A stretch of 64,000 bases of DNA from Haloprofundus salilacus (GCF_020150815.1 NZ_CP083724.1:310001-374000), one strand, 5' to 3'. Positions 44,000 through 53,486 are shown, counted from the first letter of the stretch. The notes: generated by a model not told the origin, from the sequence alone. A program made the numbers and translations.

Positions 44000-44908
44000 T
44001 TACCCTACGAACTGGAGCACGACGAGAATCGTCCCGACTGACGCGACAGTCGTCGCGAAGACGTTCGCGGAGGCGAGGTTCGCGTCGCCGCCGAGCTCGG
44101 TCGCGTAGATGAACGTCGAGACGGCCGTCGGCATCGCGAGCATCAGCACGCCCGCCCGCGTCGTCGACACGTCCGCCGAGAGCAGCGAGAACGTCGCCAG
44201 CGCGATAGCGGGCATCACCAACATCTTCAGCGCTACGACCGACCCGACCGTCGAGAGGTCGACCGACGTTTCGTCCAGCGACAGCGACGCGCCGACGACT
44301 ACGAGCGCGACCGGAAGCGCGAGTTGTGCCACCGCGTCGAGTCCCGTCCAGACGGCGCCGGGGACCGAGACGCCCAACGCCGAAAAGAACAGTCCAACGC
44401 AGAGCGCCGCGAGCACCGGGTTGGTGAAGAGACCGCCGAGTTCGTCGCGCAGGTCCGCGTCGGTGTTGTTGACGAACACGAGCACTGCGATGGTCAACGG
44501 CACCTGCGTCAGCGCGCCGATGCCGAGGAGGAGACTCGCTTTCGCGGTGGCAACGTCGCCGAACGTCGCCGCGACTATCGGGAGACCGAGAAACCCGAGG
44601 TTACAGTGGTACGACTGAACGACGGCGACGCTGCGAACCGACGGGGACGACCTCCGGCGGTGGACAACCCACCCGACCGCCGCGGCGGCGAGAAGCACCG
44701 TCCAGAAGCCGAGTACGAGACGCGGTTCGAGAACGTCTCCGAGCGACTGTGAGGCCGTCGACGTGAAGACGAGTGCGGGGAGTGCGACGTAGAAGGCGAA
44801 CTGGGTGAGCCGGTCCGCGCGAGTTTCGTTCAGGAGGCCGACGTACCGTGCGAGAAATCCGACGCAGAGCACGACGAGGAGGTAAACGAGATTGGAGACC
44901 ACGTCCAT
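44000..44908 (-). CDS. AEC family transporter (auxin efflux carrier fold)
   Basis: 302 residues, about ten hydrophobic helices in two inverted halves. VYLLVVLCVGFLARYVGLLN and FYVALPALVFTSTASQSLGD open the fold, then SYHCNLGFLGLPIVAATFGD and the C-half LALPVALVVVGASLSL and LKMLVMPAIALATFSLL. Family members export or import organic anions by membrane potential. Convergent with the iron-binding protein; substrate unknown. Confidence 0.9.
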   Translation of the reverse strand: MDVVSNLVYLLVVLCVGFLARYVGLLNETRADRLTQFAFYVALPALVFTSTASQSLGDVLEPRLVLGFWTVLLAAAAVGWVVHRRRSSPSVRSVAVVQSYHCNLGFLGLPIVAATFGDVATAKASLLLGIGALTQVPLTIAVLVFVNNTDADLRDELGGLFTNPVLAALCVGLFFSALGVSVPGAVWTGLDAVAQLALPVALVVVGASLSLDETSVDLSTVGSVVALKMLVMPAIALATFSLLSADVSTTRAGVLMLAMPTAVSTFIYATELGGDANLASANVFATTVASVGTILVVLQFVG

Positions 44909-45101
44909 GCGGTCAAATCGGCCGTCGACGCACTTGGGCTTACGGCCTGTGGCAACCGAGGTGCGATTTCGTCGCGCTCGCTTCGTGGGGACTCGGTTTC
45001 GATTCTCCGGTCAACGTCTTCTCTGTCGACCAATTATTCTCGTCGAATCGGCTCGTACGGCGTCCCGAGCGAGAGGTGATGCAGGTGTTCTGTCCTCTTA
45101 C

Positions 45102-45293
45102 TCATTCGCTTTTGTCGCGGGCCTCGGACGAACGCTCAGCGTTCCACGCCGCCCGGCACTCGTCGCTACAGAGCGAGTATATCTGCAACTCTCCATTCGA
45201 GTCGCGCACTGTCGCGACGGGGTACCACTCGCTGGTTTCGATAGGCGACCCGCAGTACTCGCAGCGCTTCTTTGGGGCGGGCACGCTGCTCAC
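45102..45293 (-). CDS. Small zinc-finger protein
   Basis: 63 residues. CEYCGSPIETSEWYPV and YSLCSDECRAAWNAE supply a four-cysteine (CxxC, CxxxC) knuckle resembling TRASH or DUF7576-type haloarchaeal zinc fingers. Small haloarchaeal zinc fingers often regulate growth and biofilm, but this one has no assigned function. It stands alone between AEC and HalOD1 genes. Confidence 0.75.
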   Translation of the reverse strand: MSSVPAPKKRCEYCGSPIETSEWYPVATVRDSNGELQIYSLCSDECRAAWNAERSSEARDKSE

Positions 45294-45464
45294 TCCGCGG
45301 CGTCGCCGACTCCTTTCGTGGTTATCGGCGACTCACGCTCGCACTCGCGGTCGCTGGGTGACCGTCCGTGCAGCGCCGTACGGTGCGGGGACCCGCCACG
45401 TTGCGTCCGCCACGTGAACTGACCGACGGATGCGCGCCGCTCGCCCCGTCTGGGAGAGGCCATC

Positions 45465-45782
45465 TCAGTTTTCGAGTGAGCTGATGGCCGCCGTCGTCTC
45501 GCTCGACTTCGGCGGCGTCACGACGACTTCGCCGTCGCCGCGGACGACGACGTCGCAGCCCGCCATCGAAAACTGGAGTTCAAGCGAGTCTCGCGCCGAC
45601 CCGACTGTCGGCTGAAACACTCTGTTCAGTGCGTCGGGGTCGATGACGGAGTAGATGGGCTCTAGCTCTAACGGGTCGACGCCTTTCGCGTCTGCAACCG
45701 CCATCACTACCGTCGTGCTGATTTCGTCGTCGTAGCAGAACCGTCTGACGCTACCGACCGGGGTCGCCTGTATCGTGTCCAT
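45465..45782 (-). CDS. HalOD1 output-domain protein
   Basis: 105 residues made almost wholly of the HalOD1 domain: TVVMAVADAKGVDPLELEPI, YSVIDPDALNRVF and LQFSMAGCDVVVRGDGEVVV. HalOD1 is a haloarchaeal output module found alone or in two-component systems; its biochemical role is unknown. It follows the Bat-like regulator on the same strand after 69 bases, so both may be co-transcribed. Confidence 0.88.
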   Translation of the reverse strand: MDTIQATPVGSVRRFCYDDEISTTVVMAVADAKGVDPLELEPIYSVIDPDALNRVFQPTVGSARDSLELQFSMAGCDVVVRGDGEVVVTPPKSSETTAAISSLEN

Positions 45783-45851
45783 ATTACGACTGACGGAACG
45801 TTCGGGGAAAGCAACTTCTCCAACACTGGTAGGGCACCCGTTAGAAAGACA

Positions 45852-48023
45852 CTACGTATGTTGGTCCCCTTCGTCGGAGGAGGACGGATCGTCGTCGAAG
45901 AGCAGCGCGCACAGTTTCCGTTCGGCCGCTCGGAGGTGGCCGTTGAACGTCGGTTGGGTAATTCCGAGCGTCGAGGCGACTTCCTCGCCGGTCCGGTCGC
46001 GCGGCCACTCGAAGTAGCCGCTGTGGTACGCCGTCTGGAGCGTCTCCAGTTGCCGACTCGTGAGTTCGGTTTCGAGCGCTGTTCCGAACGTTCGTTCCGT
46101 CCGGTCGGCGCGCTCCTTGTCGCGCCGCGCGCGGAGTTCCGTCCCGGGATATCGCTCTTCGAGTCGAGCGACGAACGACCTGACGTCGGTGGTGTCCGGG
46201 AGTTCGACGACGACCTGCGCTGCGGACTCCGTGACCCGAATCGAGCGAGTGATAGCGCCGCACTCGACGAGCGTGGACGGAATCGTCTGCCCGGACACCG
46301 TCGCCTCGAACCGGTACGTCTCCGGTCCGTCGGCTTCGCCGATGAGGTCCAGACGCCGGATGCTCGGCACGTCTTCGGCGGCGGCGACGATGGCGCTCGA
46401 GGGTGCACCGCTCGCGCTGAAGAAGATGCGCGTCGTCCCGTCGGACTGCGGTACGATCCCACCGTACTCGATTTGGCACTTCGCCTCACTGCTGAGTCGT
46501 CTGATCGGGCCGTCTGACCCGTAAACTGCTAGTTCGAGTTCGACGACCGTGTCAGTGAGAAGCGTCTGTCTCGTCTCCGCGGAGTTTATCGCGTACGCTA
46601 TCGTCTCTCCGAGCTCCTCGAAGACGTTCTTCGACTGCTCGTCGAGCGCCCCCGGTTCGGCCGAGAACACCGTCAACACCCCGTAGGGCATCTCGTTGTA
46701 CCGAAGCGGGATGCTGATGACCGACTGTAACTCCCGCGCGAGGGCCGCTTTCCGCCACGGCGCTCCGCGCAGGTCCGAGGCGACGTTCGGGACGACCACC
46801 GCCGCCTCTGTCGACACCGCCGTCACCGCGGGCGGCCCGTCGTCGGCGTCGATGGATAACGAAACCGCGTCAAGATACCCTCGGTCGTCTCCGGCCCACG
46901 CGCGCGGTCTGAGCGTCTCCTCTGCGACTTCACCGATCCACGCGAAGGCGAACCGTTCGGTCTGCGTCAAGAGTTCGCAGACGGCCTGTTCTATCGCGTC
47001 GCGCGTCGTCGCCTGGACGAGCACCTGGTCGATCTCCCGGATGAGCTCGTTTATTCGGTTCAGTTCCTCTAACTGCTGATTCCGCGTCGCCAGTTCGCGT
47101 TCCTGTTCGCGGAGCGACTCCTCACGTTCGACGCGGTCGAGCGCGGCCTCGGTCGTCGCCGCCAAGTGGTCGGCCAACTGCTGCGTCTGCTGGTCGATGC
47201 TGCCGACCCCCTCGGAGAGAATGAGCAACACGCCGTGTCCGCCGAGCGGAATCCAGAGTCCGCTTCGAAACAACGTGTTCTGCGGGCTGGCCCGCTCGGA
47301 TTCGCCAAGATCCTCGATGACGACCGTCTCGTCGTCGACGAACGACTCCCACGTGACGGACGTCTCCCGCGGCCCGAACGACGGTACCTCGCCGAACGCG
47401 TCTTCGACGTACTCAGTATACGCCGTCGGCCGAAGCACGCTCGCCGATTCGTCGAAGAGGTAGATGACCACTCCCGGATGGTCGAGTACGTCGACGGCGG
47501 CGTCGACGGCGACTCGACTCGCCTCGGTCTTCGATTCGGTCTGCACGAGGTCGCGACTCGCCCGGTGTAGCGCGGTCTGGGTTCGCTCGAACTTCTTTCG
47601 TTCGATGGCGTGTCGAATCGCCCGGTAGAGTAAGGGCGGCGTGAGTTCGTCTTTGACGAGGTACTCCTGTGCGCCCTGCTGGACCGCCCGCACACCGACT
47701 GTCTCGTCGTGGAGACCGGTCAACACCACGATGGGCGTCTCCTGCGACCGGTCTCGGACGGTTTCGAGCGTCTCGATCCCGGTGCTGTCCGGCAGTCCGA
47801 GGTCAAGAAGCACTACGTCGACGCGCGAGTCGCCGTCGAGTCGCCGTAACCCGTCGCTCAGTCGGTCGGCGTGGCGGAGGTTCGGCGTCCCGACCGACTC
47901 GGGTTCGGGAACCGTCGCCGCGCGATCCGTCGCTTCGTTGAACATCTCCTCGATGAGTCGGACGTCGCCCGGATTGTCCTCGATTAGCAGAATCTCGACC
48001 GGTTCCGCGGGCGCGTCGCTCAC
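45852..48023 (-). CDS. Bat-like response regulator: receiver, GAF domains, HTH_10
   Basis: 723 residues. Receiver domain at residues 9-130 with phospho-acceptor Asp74 (VVLLDLGLPDSTG) and Lys in EYLVKDELTPP. Two GAF-type sensor regions follow (VDAAVDVLDHPGVVIYLFDE; AVCELLTQTERFAFAWIGEV), linked by a coiled coil (EQERELATRNQQLEELNRIN). Then comes the bacterio-opsin-activator linked domain and the C-terminal HTH_10 (LTSRQLETLQTAYHSGYFEW, STLGITQPTFNGHLRAAERK). It would couple phosphorylation and a redox or ligand signal to transcription. No histidine kinase is adjacent. Confidence 0.92.
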   Translation of the reverse strand: MSDAPAEPVEILLIEDNPGDVRLIEEMFNEATDRAATVPEPESVGTPNLRHADRLSDGLRRLDGDSRVDVVLLDLGLPDSTGIETLETVRDRSQETPIVVLTGLHDETVGVRAVQQGAQEYLVKDELTPPLLYRAIRHAIERKKFERTQTALHRASRDLVQTESKTEASRVAVDAAVDVLDHPGVVIYLFDESASVLRPTAYTEYVEDAFGEVPSFGPRETSVTWESFVDDETVVIEDLGESERASPQNTLFRSGLWIPLGGHGVLLILSEGVGSIDQQTQQLADHLAATTEAALDRVEREESLREQERELATRNQQLEELNRINELIREIDQVLVQATTRDAIEQAVCELLTQTERFAFAWIGEVAEETLRPRAWAGDDRGYLDAVSLSIDADDGPPAVTAVSTEAAVVVPNVASDLRGAPWRKAALARELQSVISIPLRYNEMPYGVLTVFSAEPGALDEQSKNVFEELGETIAYAINSAETRQTLLTDTVVELELAVYGSDGPIRRLSSEAKCQIEYGGIVPQSDGTTRIFFSASGAPSSAIVAAAEDVPSIRRLDLIGEADGPETYRFEATVSGQTIPSTLVECGAITRSIRVTESAAQVVVELPDTTDVRSFVARLEERYPGTELRARRDKERADRTERTFGTALETELTSRQLETLQTAYHSGYFEWPRDRTGEEVASTLGITQPTFNGHLRAAERKLCALLFDDDPSSSDEGDQHT

Positions 48024-48243
48024 GAGTATCCCCTCCTCTCGTTGTCCCGTCGAGAGGGTGCCCGCACTGACGGCGGCGTACGCTTCCGAAGACCGCAGAA
48101 AAGGCGTCGACGTCGGCGTTCCGTCTCCATCTTCTACCGATAGCGACTGCGCCTTCTTGAATGCTCGTGTCTCCGGTATGATTCATCATTTCTGACCGTA
48201 CACACAAACAAAATTATTTAGACTTTCGAGCCGAAGTCCGAGC

Positions 48244-48660
48244 ATGGGAAAATTAGACGAGGTGTCGGCGGAACGACTCCGGACGGCGTTGTCGGAGGCC
48301 GACGACGCCAAGGAGGCGAAGCGCCTCGTCGTCGCGCTCGAATACAAGGCCGGGCAGCGGGTAGACGATCTCAGCGAACGGTACGGTATCCCACGTTCAA
48401 CGCTGTACTCCTGGTTGGAGCGGTTCGAAGGCGGTTCGGTCGAAGCAGCCGTCAGCGACGACGACCGTCCCGGCCGACCGCCGAAGTTGGATGCCGACGA
48501 TCTCGCGGAACTTCGGGCGGATGCGTCGACTTCCCCGGCGAAACTGGGTTACGACGTTGGCGAGTGGACTGCGGCGCTCTTCCGACGCCACGTCGAGTCG
48601 AAATTCGGCGTCTCTTACTCTGAGGGACACGTCCGGCGGTTGCTCCGTCGGAGTCGGTGA
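48244..48660 (+). CDS. Orphan HTH protein related to IS630-type transposase N-termini
   Basis: 138 residues. Two HTH segments: VDDLSERYGIPRSTLYSWLE and, after the linker DDRPGRPPKLDADDLAEL, the winged-helix segment YDVGEWTAALFRRHVESKFG with VSYSEGHVRRLLRRS. This is the DNA-binding half of IS630-like transposases. No DDE nuclease domain follows and the stop is followed by unrelated sequence, so it is either a domesticated DNA-binding protein or a truncated transposase. Such stand-alone forms are frequent in haloarchaea. Confidence 0.82.
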   Translation: MGKLDEVSAERLRTALSEADDAKEAKRLVVALEYKAGQRVDDLSERYGIPRSTLYSWLERFEGGSVEAAVSDDDRPGRPPKLDADDLAELRADASTSPAKLGYDVGEWTAALFRRHVESKFGVSYSEGHVRRLLRRSR

Positions 48661-48817
48661 GCCGAGAGAAAAAGTCTGAAATCTAATAACTAAAAGGGAA
48701 GGCAAACACGATGTCAACCTCCGCAGTCAGTCAAATGCACCGCCATATAATACAGTTATTTATGTTTGTATTTGACCGAACTCGGCAGTGCGAGTGTCAA
48801 CTCGCTCCACTTTCGAC

Positions 48818-49909
48818 TCACCGACCGATATCGACGGGCGCTCCGCTCTCGGCCGCGCGGTGAATCGCCTCGATGGTTCGCATATCGACGAGTCCGTGTT
48901 CGCCGTCCGGGTAGACCTCTCTCCCCGAGAGGAGTCGGTCGGCGAAGTAGTCGAACTCCTCTCGCATCTCCTCGACTGCCTCGAACGAAGCGTGAGAGAT
49001 CTCGACAGTCACGTCCCCCCGCGACGCGTGGAGAGTACACTCGCCGTGGAATGCCGGTCGCAGTTCGAGCTGTCCCTCGGTGCCGGTAATCTTCAACTGG
49101 GTGTCGGCGTGCGCGCGCTGGCTCGCGGTACAGACCATCTGTACGTCGTCTTCGAGCATTGCGATGAACGACGACCGCTCGTCGGGAACGTCGGCGAACG
49201 CTTCGTGGTGAGACGCCATTCGAGACTCGACGGTCACGGGGTCGCGTCGGAGCAGGTATCGTGTGGTGTTTATCGAGTAGATGCCGAGGTCCATCACCGA
49301 CGTGCCGTAGCCGGTGAGTTCGGAGTCGAGGCGCCACTGGTCGCGGTCGGGAATCATCTCCAACAGCGGCTGTGAGTTGTTTCCGTACACCTGCACCGGT
49401 TTTCCGATGAAGCCCTCCTCGACGAGTTCGTGCGCACGACGGACCGCGGGGTCGGTCTGCATCCGGTAGGCGACCATCAGCGGGGTGTCGGCGTCGTCGC
49501 AGGCGTCGACCATTCGCTCAGCGCGCTCGACGCTCGCTTCCATCGGCTTCTCGCAGAGGACGCCCTTGCCAAGTTCGGCCGCGGTTTCGGCGTACTCGAG
49601 GTGGAACGCGTTCGGCGTCGCCACGTACACCGCGTCGTACGCCTCGGCGGCGGTTCCGGCGTGATATTCGTCGTAACTGATTCCGTGGTTAACGCCGTGC
49701 TCGTCAGCGATTCGGGTCGCCTTCTCTTCGGAGCTACTGACGAGGACAGTCGCCTCACAGAACTCCGATTCCGCTATTGCCGGGAGCGCGACGTCTGTCG
49801 TCCACCAGCCAAGTCCGATCAACGCGTAGCGAACCGTTCCCCCCGTCGACTGCTGCCAATCGCGGTCAGTGTACTGGTCTATCCAGCCGGCGAGTGTCAT
49901 GTCGTACAA
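48818..49909 (-). CDS. D-xylose 1-dehydrogenase (NADP+)-like Gfo/Idh/MocA protein
   Basis: 363 residues. RYALIGLGWWTTDVALPAIA, VTPNAFHL-type strand (VYVATPNAFHLEYAETAAEL), LCEKPMEASVERAERMVDAC, VAYRMQTDPAVRRAHELVEE and EYFADRLLSGREVYPDGEHG follow the haloarchaeal xylose dehydrogenase (Gfo6/XacA) pattern closely. That enzyme oxidises xylose to xylonolactone. In this galactoside island it may instead act on galactose or arabinose. It stands upstream of the KD(P)G aldolase on the minus strand's other side and appears singly transcribed. Confidence 0.85.
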   Translation of the reverse strand: MYDMTLAGWIDQYTDRDWQQSTGGTVRYALIGLGWWTTDVALPAIAESEFCEATVLVSSSEEKATRIADEHGVNHGISYDEYHAGTAAEAYDAVYVATPNAFHLEYAETAAELGKGVLCEKPMEASVERAERMVDACDDADTPLMVAYRMQTDPAVRRAHELVEEGFIGKPVQVYGNNSQPLLEMIPDRDQWRLDSELTGYGTSVMDLGIYSINTTRYLLRRDPVTVESRMASHHEAFADVPDERSSFIAMLEDDVQMVCTASQRAHADTQLKITGTEGQLELRPAFHGECTLHASRGDVTVEISHASFEAVEEMREEFDYFADRLLSGREVYPDGEHGLVDMRTIEAIHRAAESGAPVDIGR

Positions 49910-49975
49910 AGAGGACGACGTGACCGAAAAGCTATCGCCGTCGGACGCGGACCGGCGACGGCGTCGACAACCGCC

Positions 49976-50635
49976 TCACTCCGTCCGCGCCCGGTCGACG
50001 GCCGCGCGGAACTGTTCTGCGCGCTCGGTCAACACCTCGTACTCCCCTGCGGCTATCGCGTCGGAGTCGACGAGGCTGCTGCCGACGCCGACGGCCGTCG
50101 CTCCCGCGGAGACGAACGCCTCGACGTTGTCGAGCGAGACGCCGCCGGTCGGTACGAGCGGCAACTGCGGGAGCGGCCCGCCGAGACTTCTGACGTAGTC
50201 GGGTCCGAGCGACGACGCGGGGAAAATCTTCAGCAGGTCCGCGCCCGCTTCGTACGCCCGGACGGCTTCTGTCGGCGTCTGCACGCCCGGGGCGACGACC
50301 GCCCCGTAGCGGTTGCACGTCTCGACGACGCCGGGGTCGAAACTCGGCGTGACGACGAACGACGCTCCAGCCATCAGTACCGCTCGGGCGGTCTCGCTGT
50401 CGAGTACCGTTCCGGCCCCGACGAGCGCCTCCGAGTCGTCGAATGTCGACGTGACCGCCTCGAGCGTGTCGAGGACGCCCGCCGTGTCGGCGGTTATCTC
50501 GACGGTGTCGACGCCGCCGGCGACGAGCGCGTCGACGACTTCGATGGTTCGGTCGGCGTCGACGCCGCGGACGATGCCGACGACGCCGTTTTCGGCGATT
50601 CGTGTGTACGCTGATTGTTTTGATATTTCGCTCAT
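49976..50635 (-). CDS. kdgA: 2-keto-3-deoxy-(6-phospho)gluconate aldolase, class I
   Basis: 219 residues of the KDPG/KHG aldolase family. NGVVGIVRGVDADRTIEVVD, GVDTVEITADT with the catalytic Glu46, EALVGAGTVLDSETARA, FVVTPSFDPGVV and the Schiff-base lysine in DLLKIFPASSLGP (Lys136). It splits 2-keto-3-deoxy-6-phospho sugar acids into pyruvate and glyceraldehyde 3-phosphate, the last step of the modified Entner-Doudoroff or De Ley-Doudoroff route. It completes the galactonate pathway begun by the dehydratase at 53487. No KDG kinase is found in the window. Confidence 0.92.
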   Translation of the reverse strand: MSEISKQSAYTRIAENGVVGIVRGVDADRTIEVVDALVAGGVDTVEITADTAGVLDTLEAVTSTFDDSEALVGAGTVLDSETARAVLMAGASFVVTPSFDPGVVETCNRYGAVVAPGVQTPTEAVRAYEAGADLLKIFPASSLGPDYVRSLGGPLPQLPLVPTGGVSLDNVEAFVSAGATAVGVGSSLVDSDAIAAGEYEVLTERAEQFRAAVDRARTE

Positions 50636-50845
50636 AATCGCCAGTATCGCTGGTCAGCCTGTTCGTGGCATCCAGTTCGGTCTCACTCTCGCGGCCACCT
50701 ACTCAAACGTTCGGTTCGAGGGTATCCTCTCCGCCCACCGTTCGACGACGTGGTTCGCGAACGCGTAAGCGAAGATGTGTCTCAGAAACGCATAAGACGT
50801 GAAAAATGGATGCAGGATGGTTACTCAGCGAAGCGGCCGTCTGAG

Positions 50846-51220
50846 CTACTCCGGCCGAAGCTCTCTCATCCCGATGTCGACGTCGCCAGTCTTGGTTTTC
50901 ACCGACTCGCCGGTCCGACTGTCGAAGAGGTACAGCGCCTCCTCGTCGAACGTGATACGGACTGTCTCGCCTGCTCTCGGCCGGACCGTACTGTCGACGC
51001 GGGCGGTCATGTCGGCGTCCTCAAACACGTGCTCGTCGAGTAGCTCGAGCACTTCGTCGAGCCACGCGAAGTCGAACTCGCCGCGCTCCGGCTCCAGACG
51101 AGACCACGCGAACTCGCCCATGCGAACGTACTCGACGCCGCCCTCGGCCATCTGTCCGACGTCGACGGCCCAGCGACTCGGATTCCAGTGCTCGGGAAAG
51201 TAGCAGACTCCGACTTCCAT
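50846..51220 (-). pseudogene. Chimeric remnant: GH42 beta-galactosidase 5' end joined to an ABC-ATPase 3' end
   Basis: 124 residues in one frame. The first 55 or so (MEVGVCYFPEHWNPSRWAVD, YVRMGEFAWSRLEPERGEFD, FAWLDEVLELL) are the N-terminus of a GH42 beta-galactosidase, normally near 670 residues. The rest (MTARVDSTVRPRAGETVRIT, FDEEALYLFDSRTGESVKTK) is the TOBE end of a MsmX-type sugar ATPase, as seen at 28650-28850 and 63450-63600. The junction is near 51045-51060. A deletion between two genes of one orientation explains this. The GH42 promoter side, divergent from GH4, is retained. Confidence 0.8.
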
Positions 51221-51336
51221 CGTACTTTTGATGTGGTAATCCGACACAAATAAGTCCGCCGTCGCGCTTGGCCGATGCTCTTCCGGCGCTCCGCCGACGA
51301 TACGCTTATCACACTTCGTTCGCGAAACGGTTTCAC

Positions 51337-52644
51337 ATGCCTAGGATCACGTTCATCGGCGCCGGAAGTATGGTCTTTGCCCGGAAACTCATCGGCGACA
51401 TTCTCTCCTTCGAGGAGCTCTCAGACAGCACCATCACGCTGATGGACATCGACGAGCACCGTCTCGAACAGACGACCCGCATCGCGGAGGCGATGGTCGA
51501 AAACAGTGGCGTCGATGCGGCCATCGAGTCGACGACCGACCGTCGCGCAGCGCTCGACGGCGCGGAGTACGTGCTCAACATGATCAACGTAGGCGGCACC
51601 GAACCGTTCGAGAACGAGATACGCATTCCCGAGAAGTACGGCGTAGAACAGGCCATCGGCGACACGCTCGGTCCCGGCGGCATCTTCCGTGCGCTCCGGA
51701 CCATTCCCACGATGCTCGACATCGCGGCGGACATGGAGGAGCTCTGTCCTGATGCGCTCTTGATGAACTACACGAACCCGATGGCGATACTCTGCTGGGC
51801 GTTGTTCGAGGCGACCGAGGTCGAAACCGTGGGTCTCTGCCACAGTGTCCCGCACACCGCGGAAGCCATCGCCGACTACGTCGGCGTGCCGAAGGAGGAA
51901 CTCGATTACTGGGTCGCCGGCATAAACCACATGGCGTGGTTCCTCGAGTGCAAACACGACGGCGAGGACCTCTATCCGCAACTGGAGGAGGCGATGGACG
52001 ACCCCGAGACGTACCAGCGCGACACCGTCCGCTTCGAGATGATGCGTCATTTCGGCGCATTCCCCACCGAGTCGAGCCACCATCTCAGCGAGTACGTTCC
52101 CTATTTCCGGACTGACGCCGAAACCATCGAACGGATGGAGGGCACCGGCTACGCCGAGCGGATGGCGACAGCGACGTATCTGGAAGGCTGGAAGCGGCGT
52201 TCGGAGGAGCGCGACGGCGCGCTCGCGGACATCGACCCCGAGGAGGCCACCGTTGAACGGTCCGAGGAGTACGCCTCCCGCATCATCCACTCGCTGGAGA
52301 CCGACACGCCGCGACGGTTCAGCCTCAACGTGAGCAACGAGACGAACGCCATCGGAAATCTTCCGGCGGAGGCCTGCGTCGAAGTGCCGTGCTTCGTCGA
52401 CGGAACGGGCATCCACCCGTGTACGGTCGGCGATCTACCCCCCGAACTCGTCGGACTCGTCCGGACGAACGTCAGTGTCCAGCAACTTGCAGTGCAGGGT
52501 GCGCTTGACGGGGACCGCGAGGTGGTCCACCGCGCGGTAAAACTCGACCCGCTCACCGCCGCAGCCCTGAATCTCGACGAGATTCACGAGATGACCGAGG
52601 AACTCATCGCGGCGAACGAGGCGTACCTGCCAGTTCTAGAGTAA
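51337..52644 (+). CDS. GH4 family glycosidase (alpha-galactosidase/alpha-glucosidase type)
   Basis: 435 residues. NAD-binding start ITFIGAGSMVFARKLIGDIL, LMNYTNPMAILCWAL, metal-site cysteine and histidine in GLCHSVPHTAEA and WVAGINHMAWFLEC, and ECK-type substrate residues; GDTLGPGGIFRALRTIPTML is typical of the MelA-like branch. GH4 enzymes cleave by NAD-dependent oxidation at C3 and elimination, and need Mn2+. ATG 51337 starts the Rossmann strand. A TATA-like GCTTATCAC lies 20-30 bases upstream; it is divergent from the GH42 remnant. Confidence 0.92.
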   Translation: MPRITFIGAGSMVFARKLIGDILSFEELSDSTITLMDIDEHRLEQTTRIAEAMVENSGVDAAIESTTDRRAALDGAEYVLNMINVGGTEPFENEIRIPEKYGVEQAIGDTLGPGGIFRALRTIPTMLDIAADMEELCPDALLMNYTNPMAILCWALFEATEVETVGLCHSVPHTAEAIADYVGVPKEELDYWVAGINHMAWFLECKHDGEDLYPQLEEAMDDPETYQRDTVRFEMMRHFGAFPTESSHHLSEYVPYFRTDAETIERMEGTGYAERMATATYLEGWKRRSEERDGALADIDPEEATVERSEEYASRIIHSLETDTPRRFSLNVSNETNAIGNLPAEACVEVPCFVDGTGIHPCTVGDLPPELVGLVRTNVSVQQLAVQGALDGDREVVHRAVKLDPLTAAALNLDEIHEMTEELIAANEAYLPVLE

Positions 52645-52708
52645 GCGACGTCGCACCCGCCGGAGTCGTCCCCGGCGAGGCGCTCGGAACGAACTACGGT
52701 GAGCCGAA

Positions 52709-53485
52709 CTAGTCGCGGTAGTTCGGCAGCGTGTCGTCTTGCATGACCGCCGTCCGTCCGCCGTCGACGAGGAGATGCGTGCCGGTGACGAATCCGGCGT
52801 CGTCGCTGGCGAGGAAGGCAACGGCGCCGGCGACGTCTTCGGGCGCTCCGAGTCGGCCGACCGGGTGGATCGACTCGAGGTGTTCGCGCTCGGCGTCGTC
52901 CATCTCGTCGAGGGTTCGATCGACGGCGACCCAGCCGGGATTTACGGTGTTCACCCGGATATCGGGACCGAAATCCAGCGCCATCGCGCGAGTCATCCCA
53001 TTGATACCCGCCTTCACCGCGTTGTACGGGAACATCTTCGGCATCGTCAGGAATGCGTGGTTCGACGAGACGTTGGTGACGGTGCCGCGCTCCATCCGCT
53101 CGGCGGCGTGCTTCGCGCAGAGCCAGTAGGCGCGGAAGTCGGTCTCGACGACGAAGTTCCAGTCGTCGAGCGTCGCCTCGCCGGCTCCGGTGTTCGTCTC
53201 GACGCCGGCGTTGTTCACGAGGTGATCGAGGCGGCCGAACTCGTCGACGGTCGCCTCGACTAGCGCCGCGATGTCGTCGGGGTCGCGCATATCCGCGCGG
53301 ACGAACTCGGCGACGCCGCCAGTCTCGCGGATATCCGCGACGACGGCCTCGCCGGCTTCGGCGGTCCGTCCCGTAACGACGACCGAGGCACCCTCGTCGG
53401 CGAGCCGTCGAGCGATTCCGGCGCCGATACCGCGTGTCGATCCCGTGACGAGCGCGACCGATCCTTCGAATCGAGCGTCGGTCAT
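52709..53485 (-). CDS. Short-chain dehydrogenase, probable galactose/sugar 1-dehydrogenase
   Basis: 258 residues. Cofactor motif ALVTGSTRGIGAGIARRLAD, NNAG (HLVNNAGVETNTG), catalytic Ser in TNVSSNHAF and YxxxK in FPYNAVKAGINGMTRAM, and the C-terminal GFVTGTHLLVDGG. Last gene of the galactoside operon, one base after the galactonate dehydratase. Oxidation of galactose to galactonolactone would feed that dehydratase, which is why I suggest this role. The sequence itself only shows an SDR. Confidence 0.88.
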   Translation of the reverse strand: MTDARFEGSVALVTGSTRGIGAGIARRLADEGASVVVTGRTAEAGEAVVADIRETGGVAEFVRADMRDPDDIAALVEATVDEFGRLDHLVNNAGVETNTGAGEATLDDWNFVVETDFRAYWLCAKHAAERMERGTVTNVSSNHAFLTMPKMFPYNAVKAGINGMTRAMALDFGPDIRVNTVNPGWVAVDRTLDEMDDAEREHLESIHPVGRLGAPEDVAGAVAFLASDDAGFVTGTHLLVDGGRTAVMQDDTLPNYRD

Positions 53486-53486
53486 C

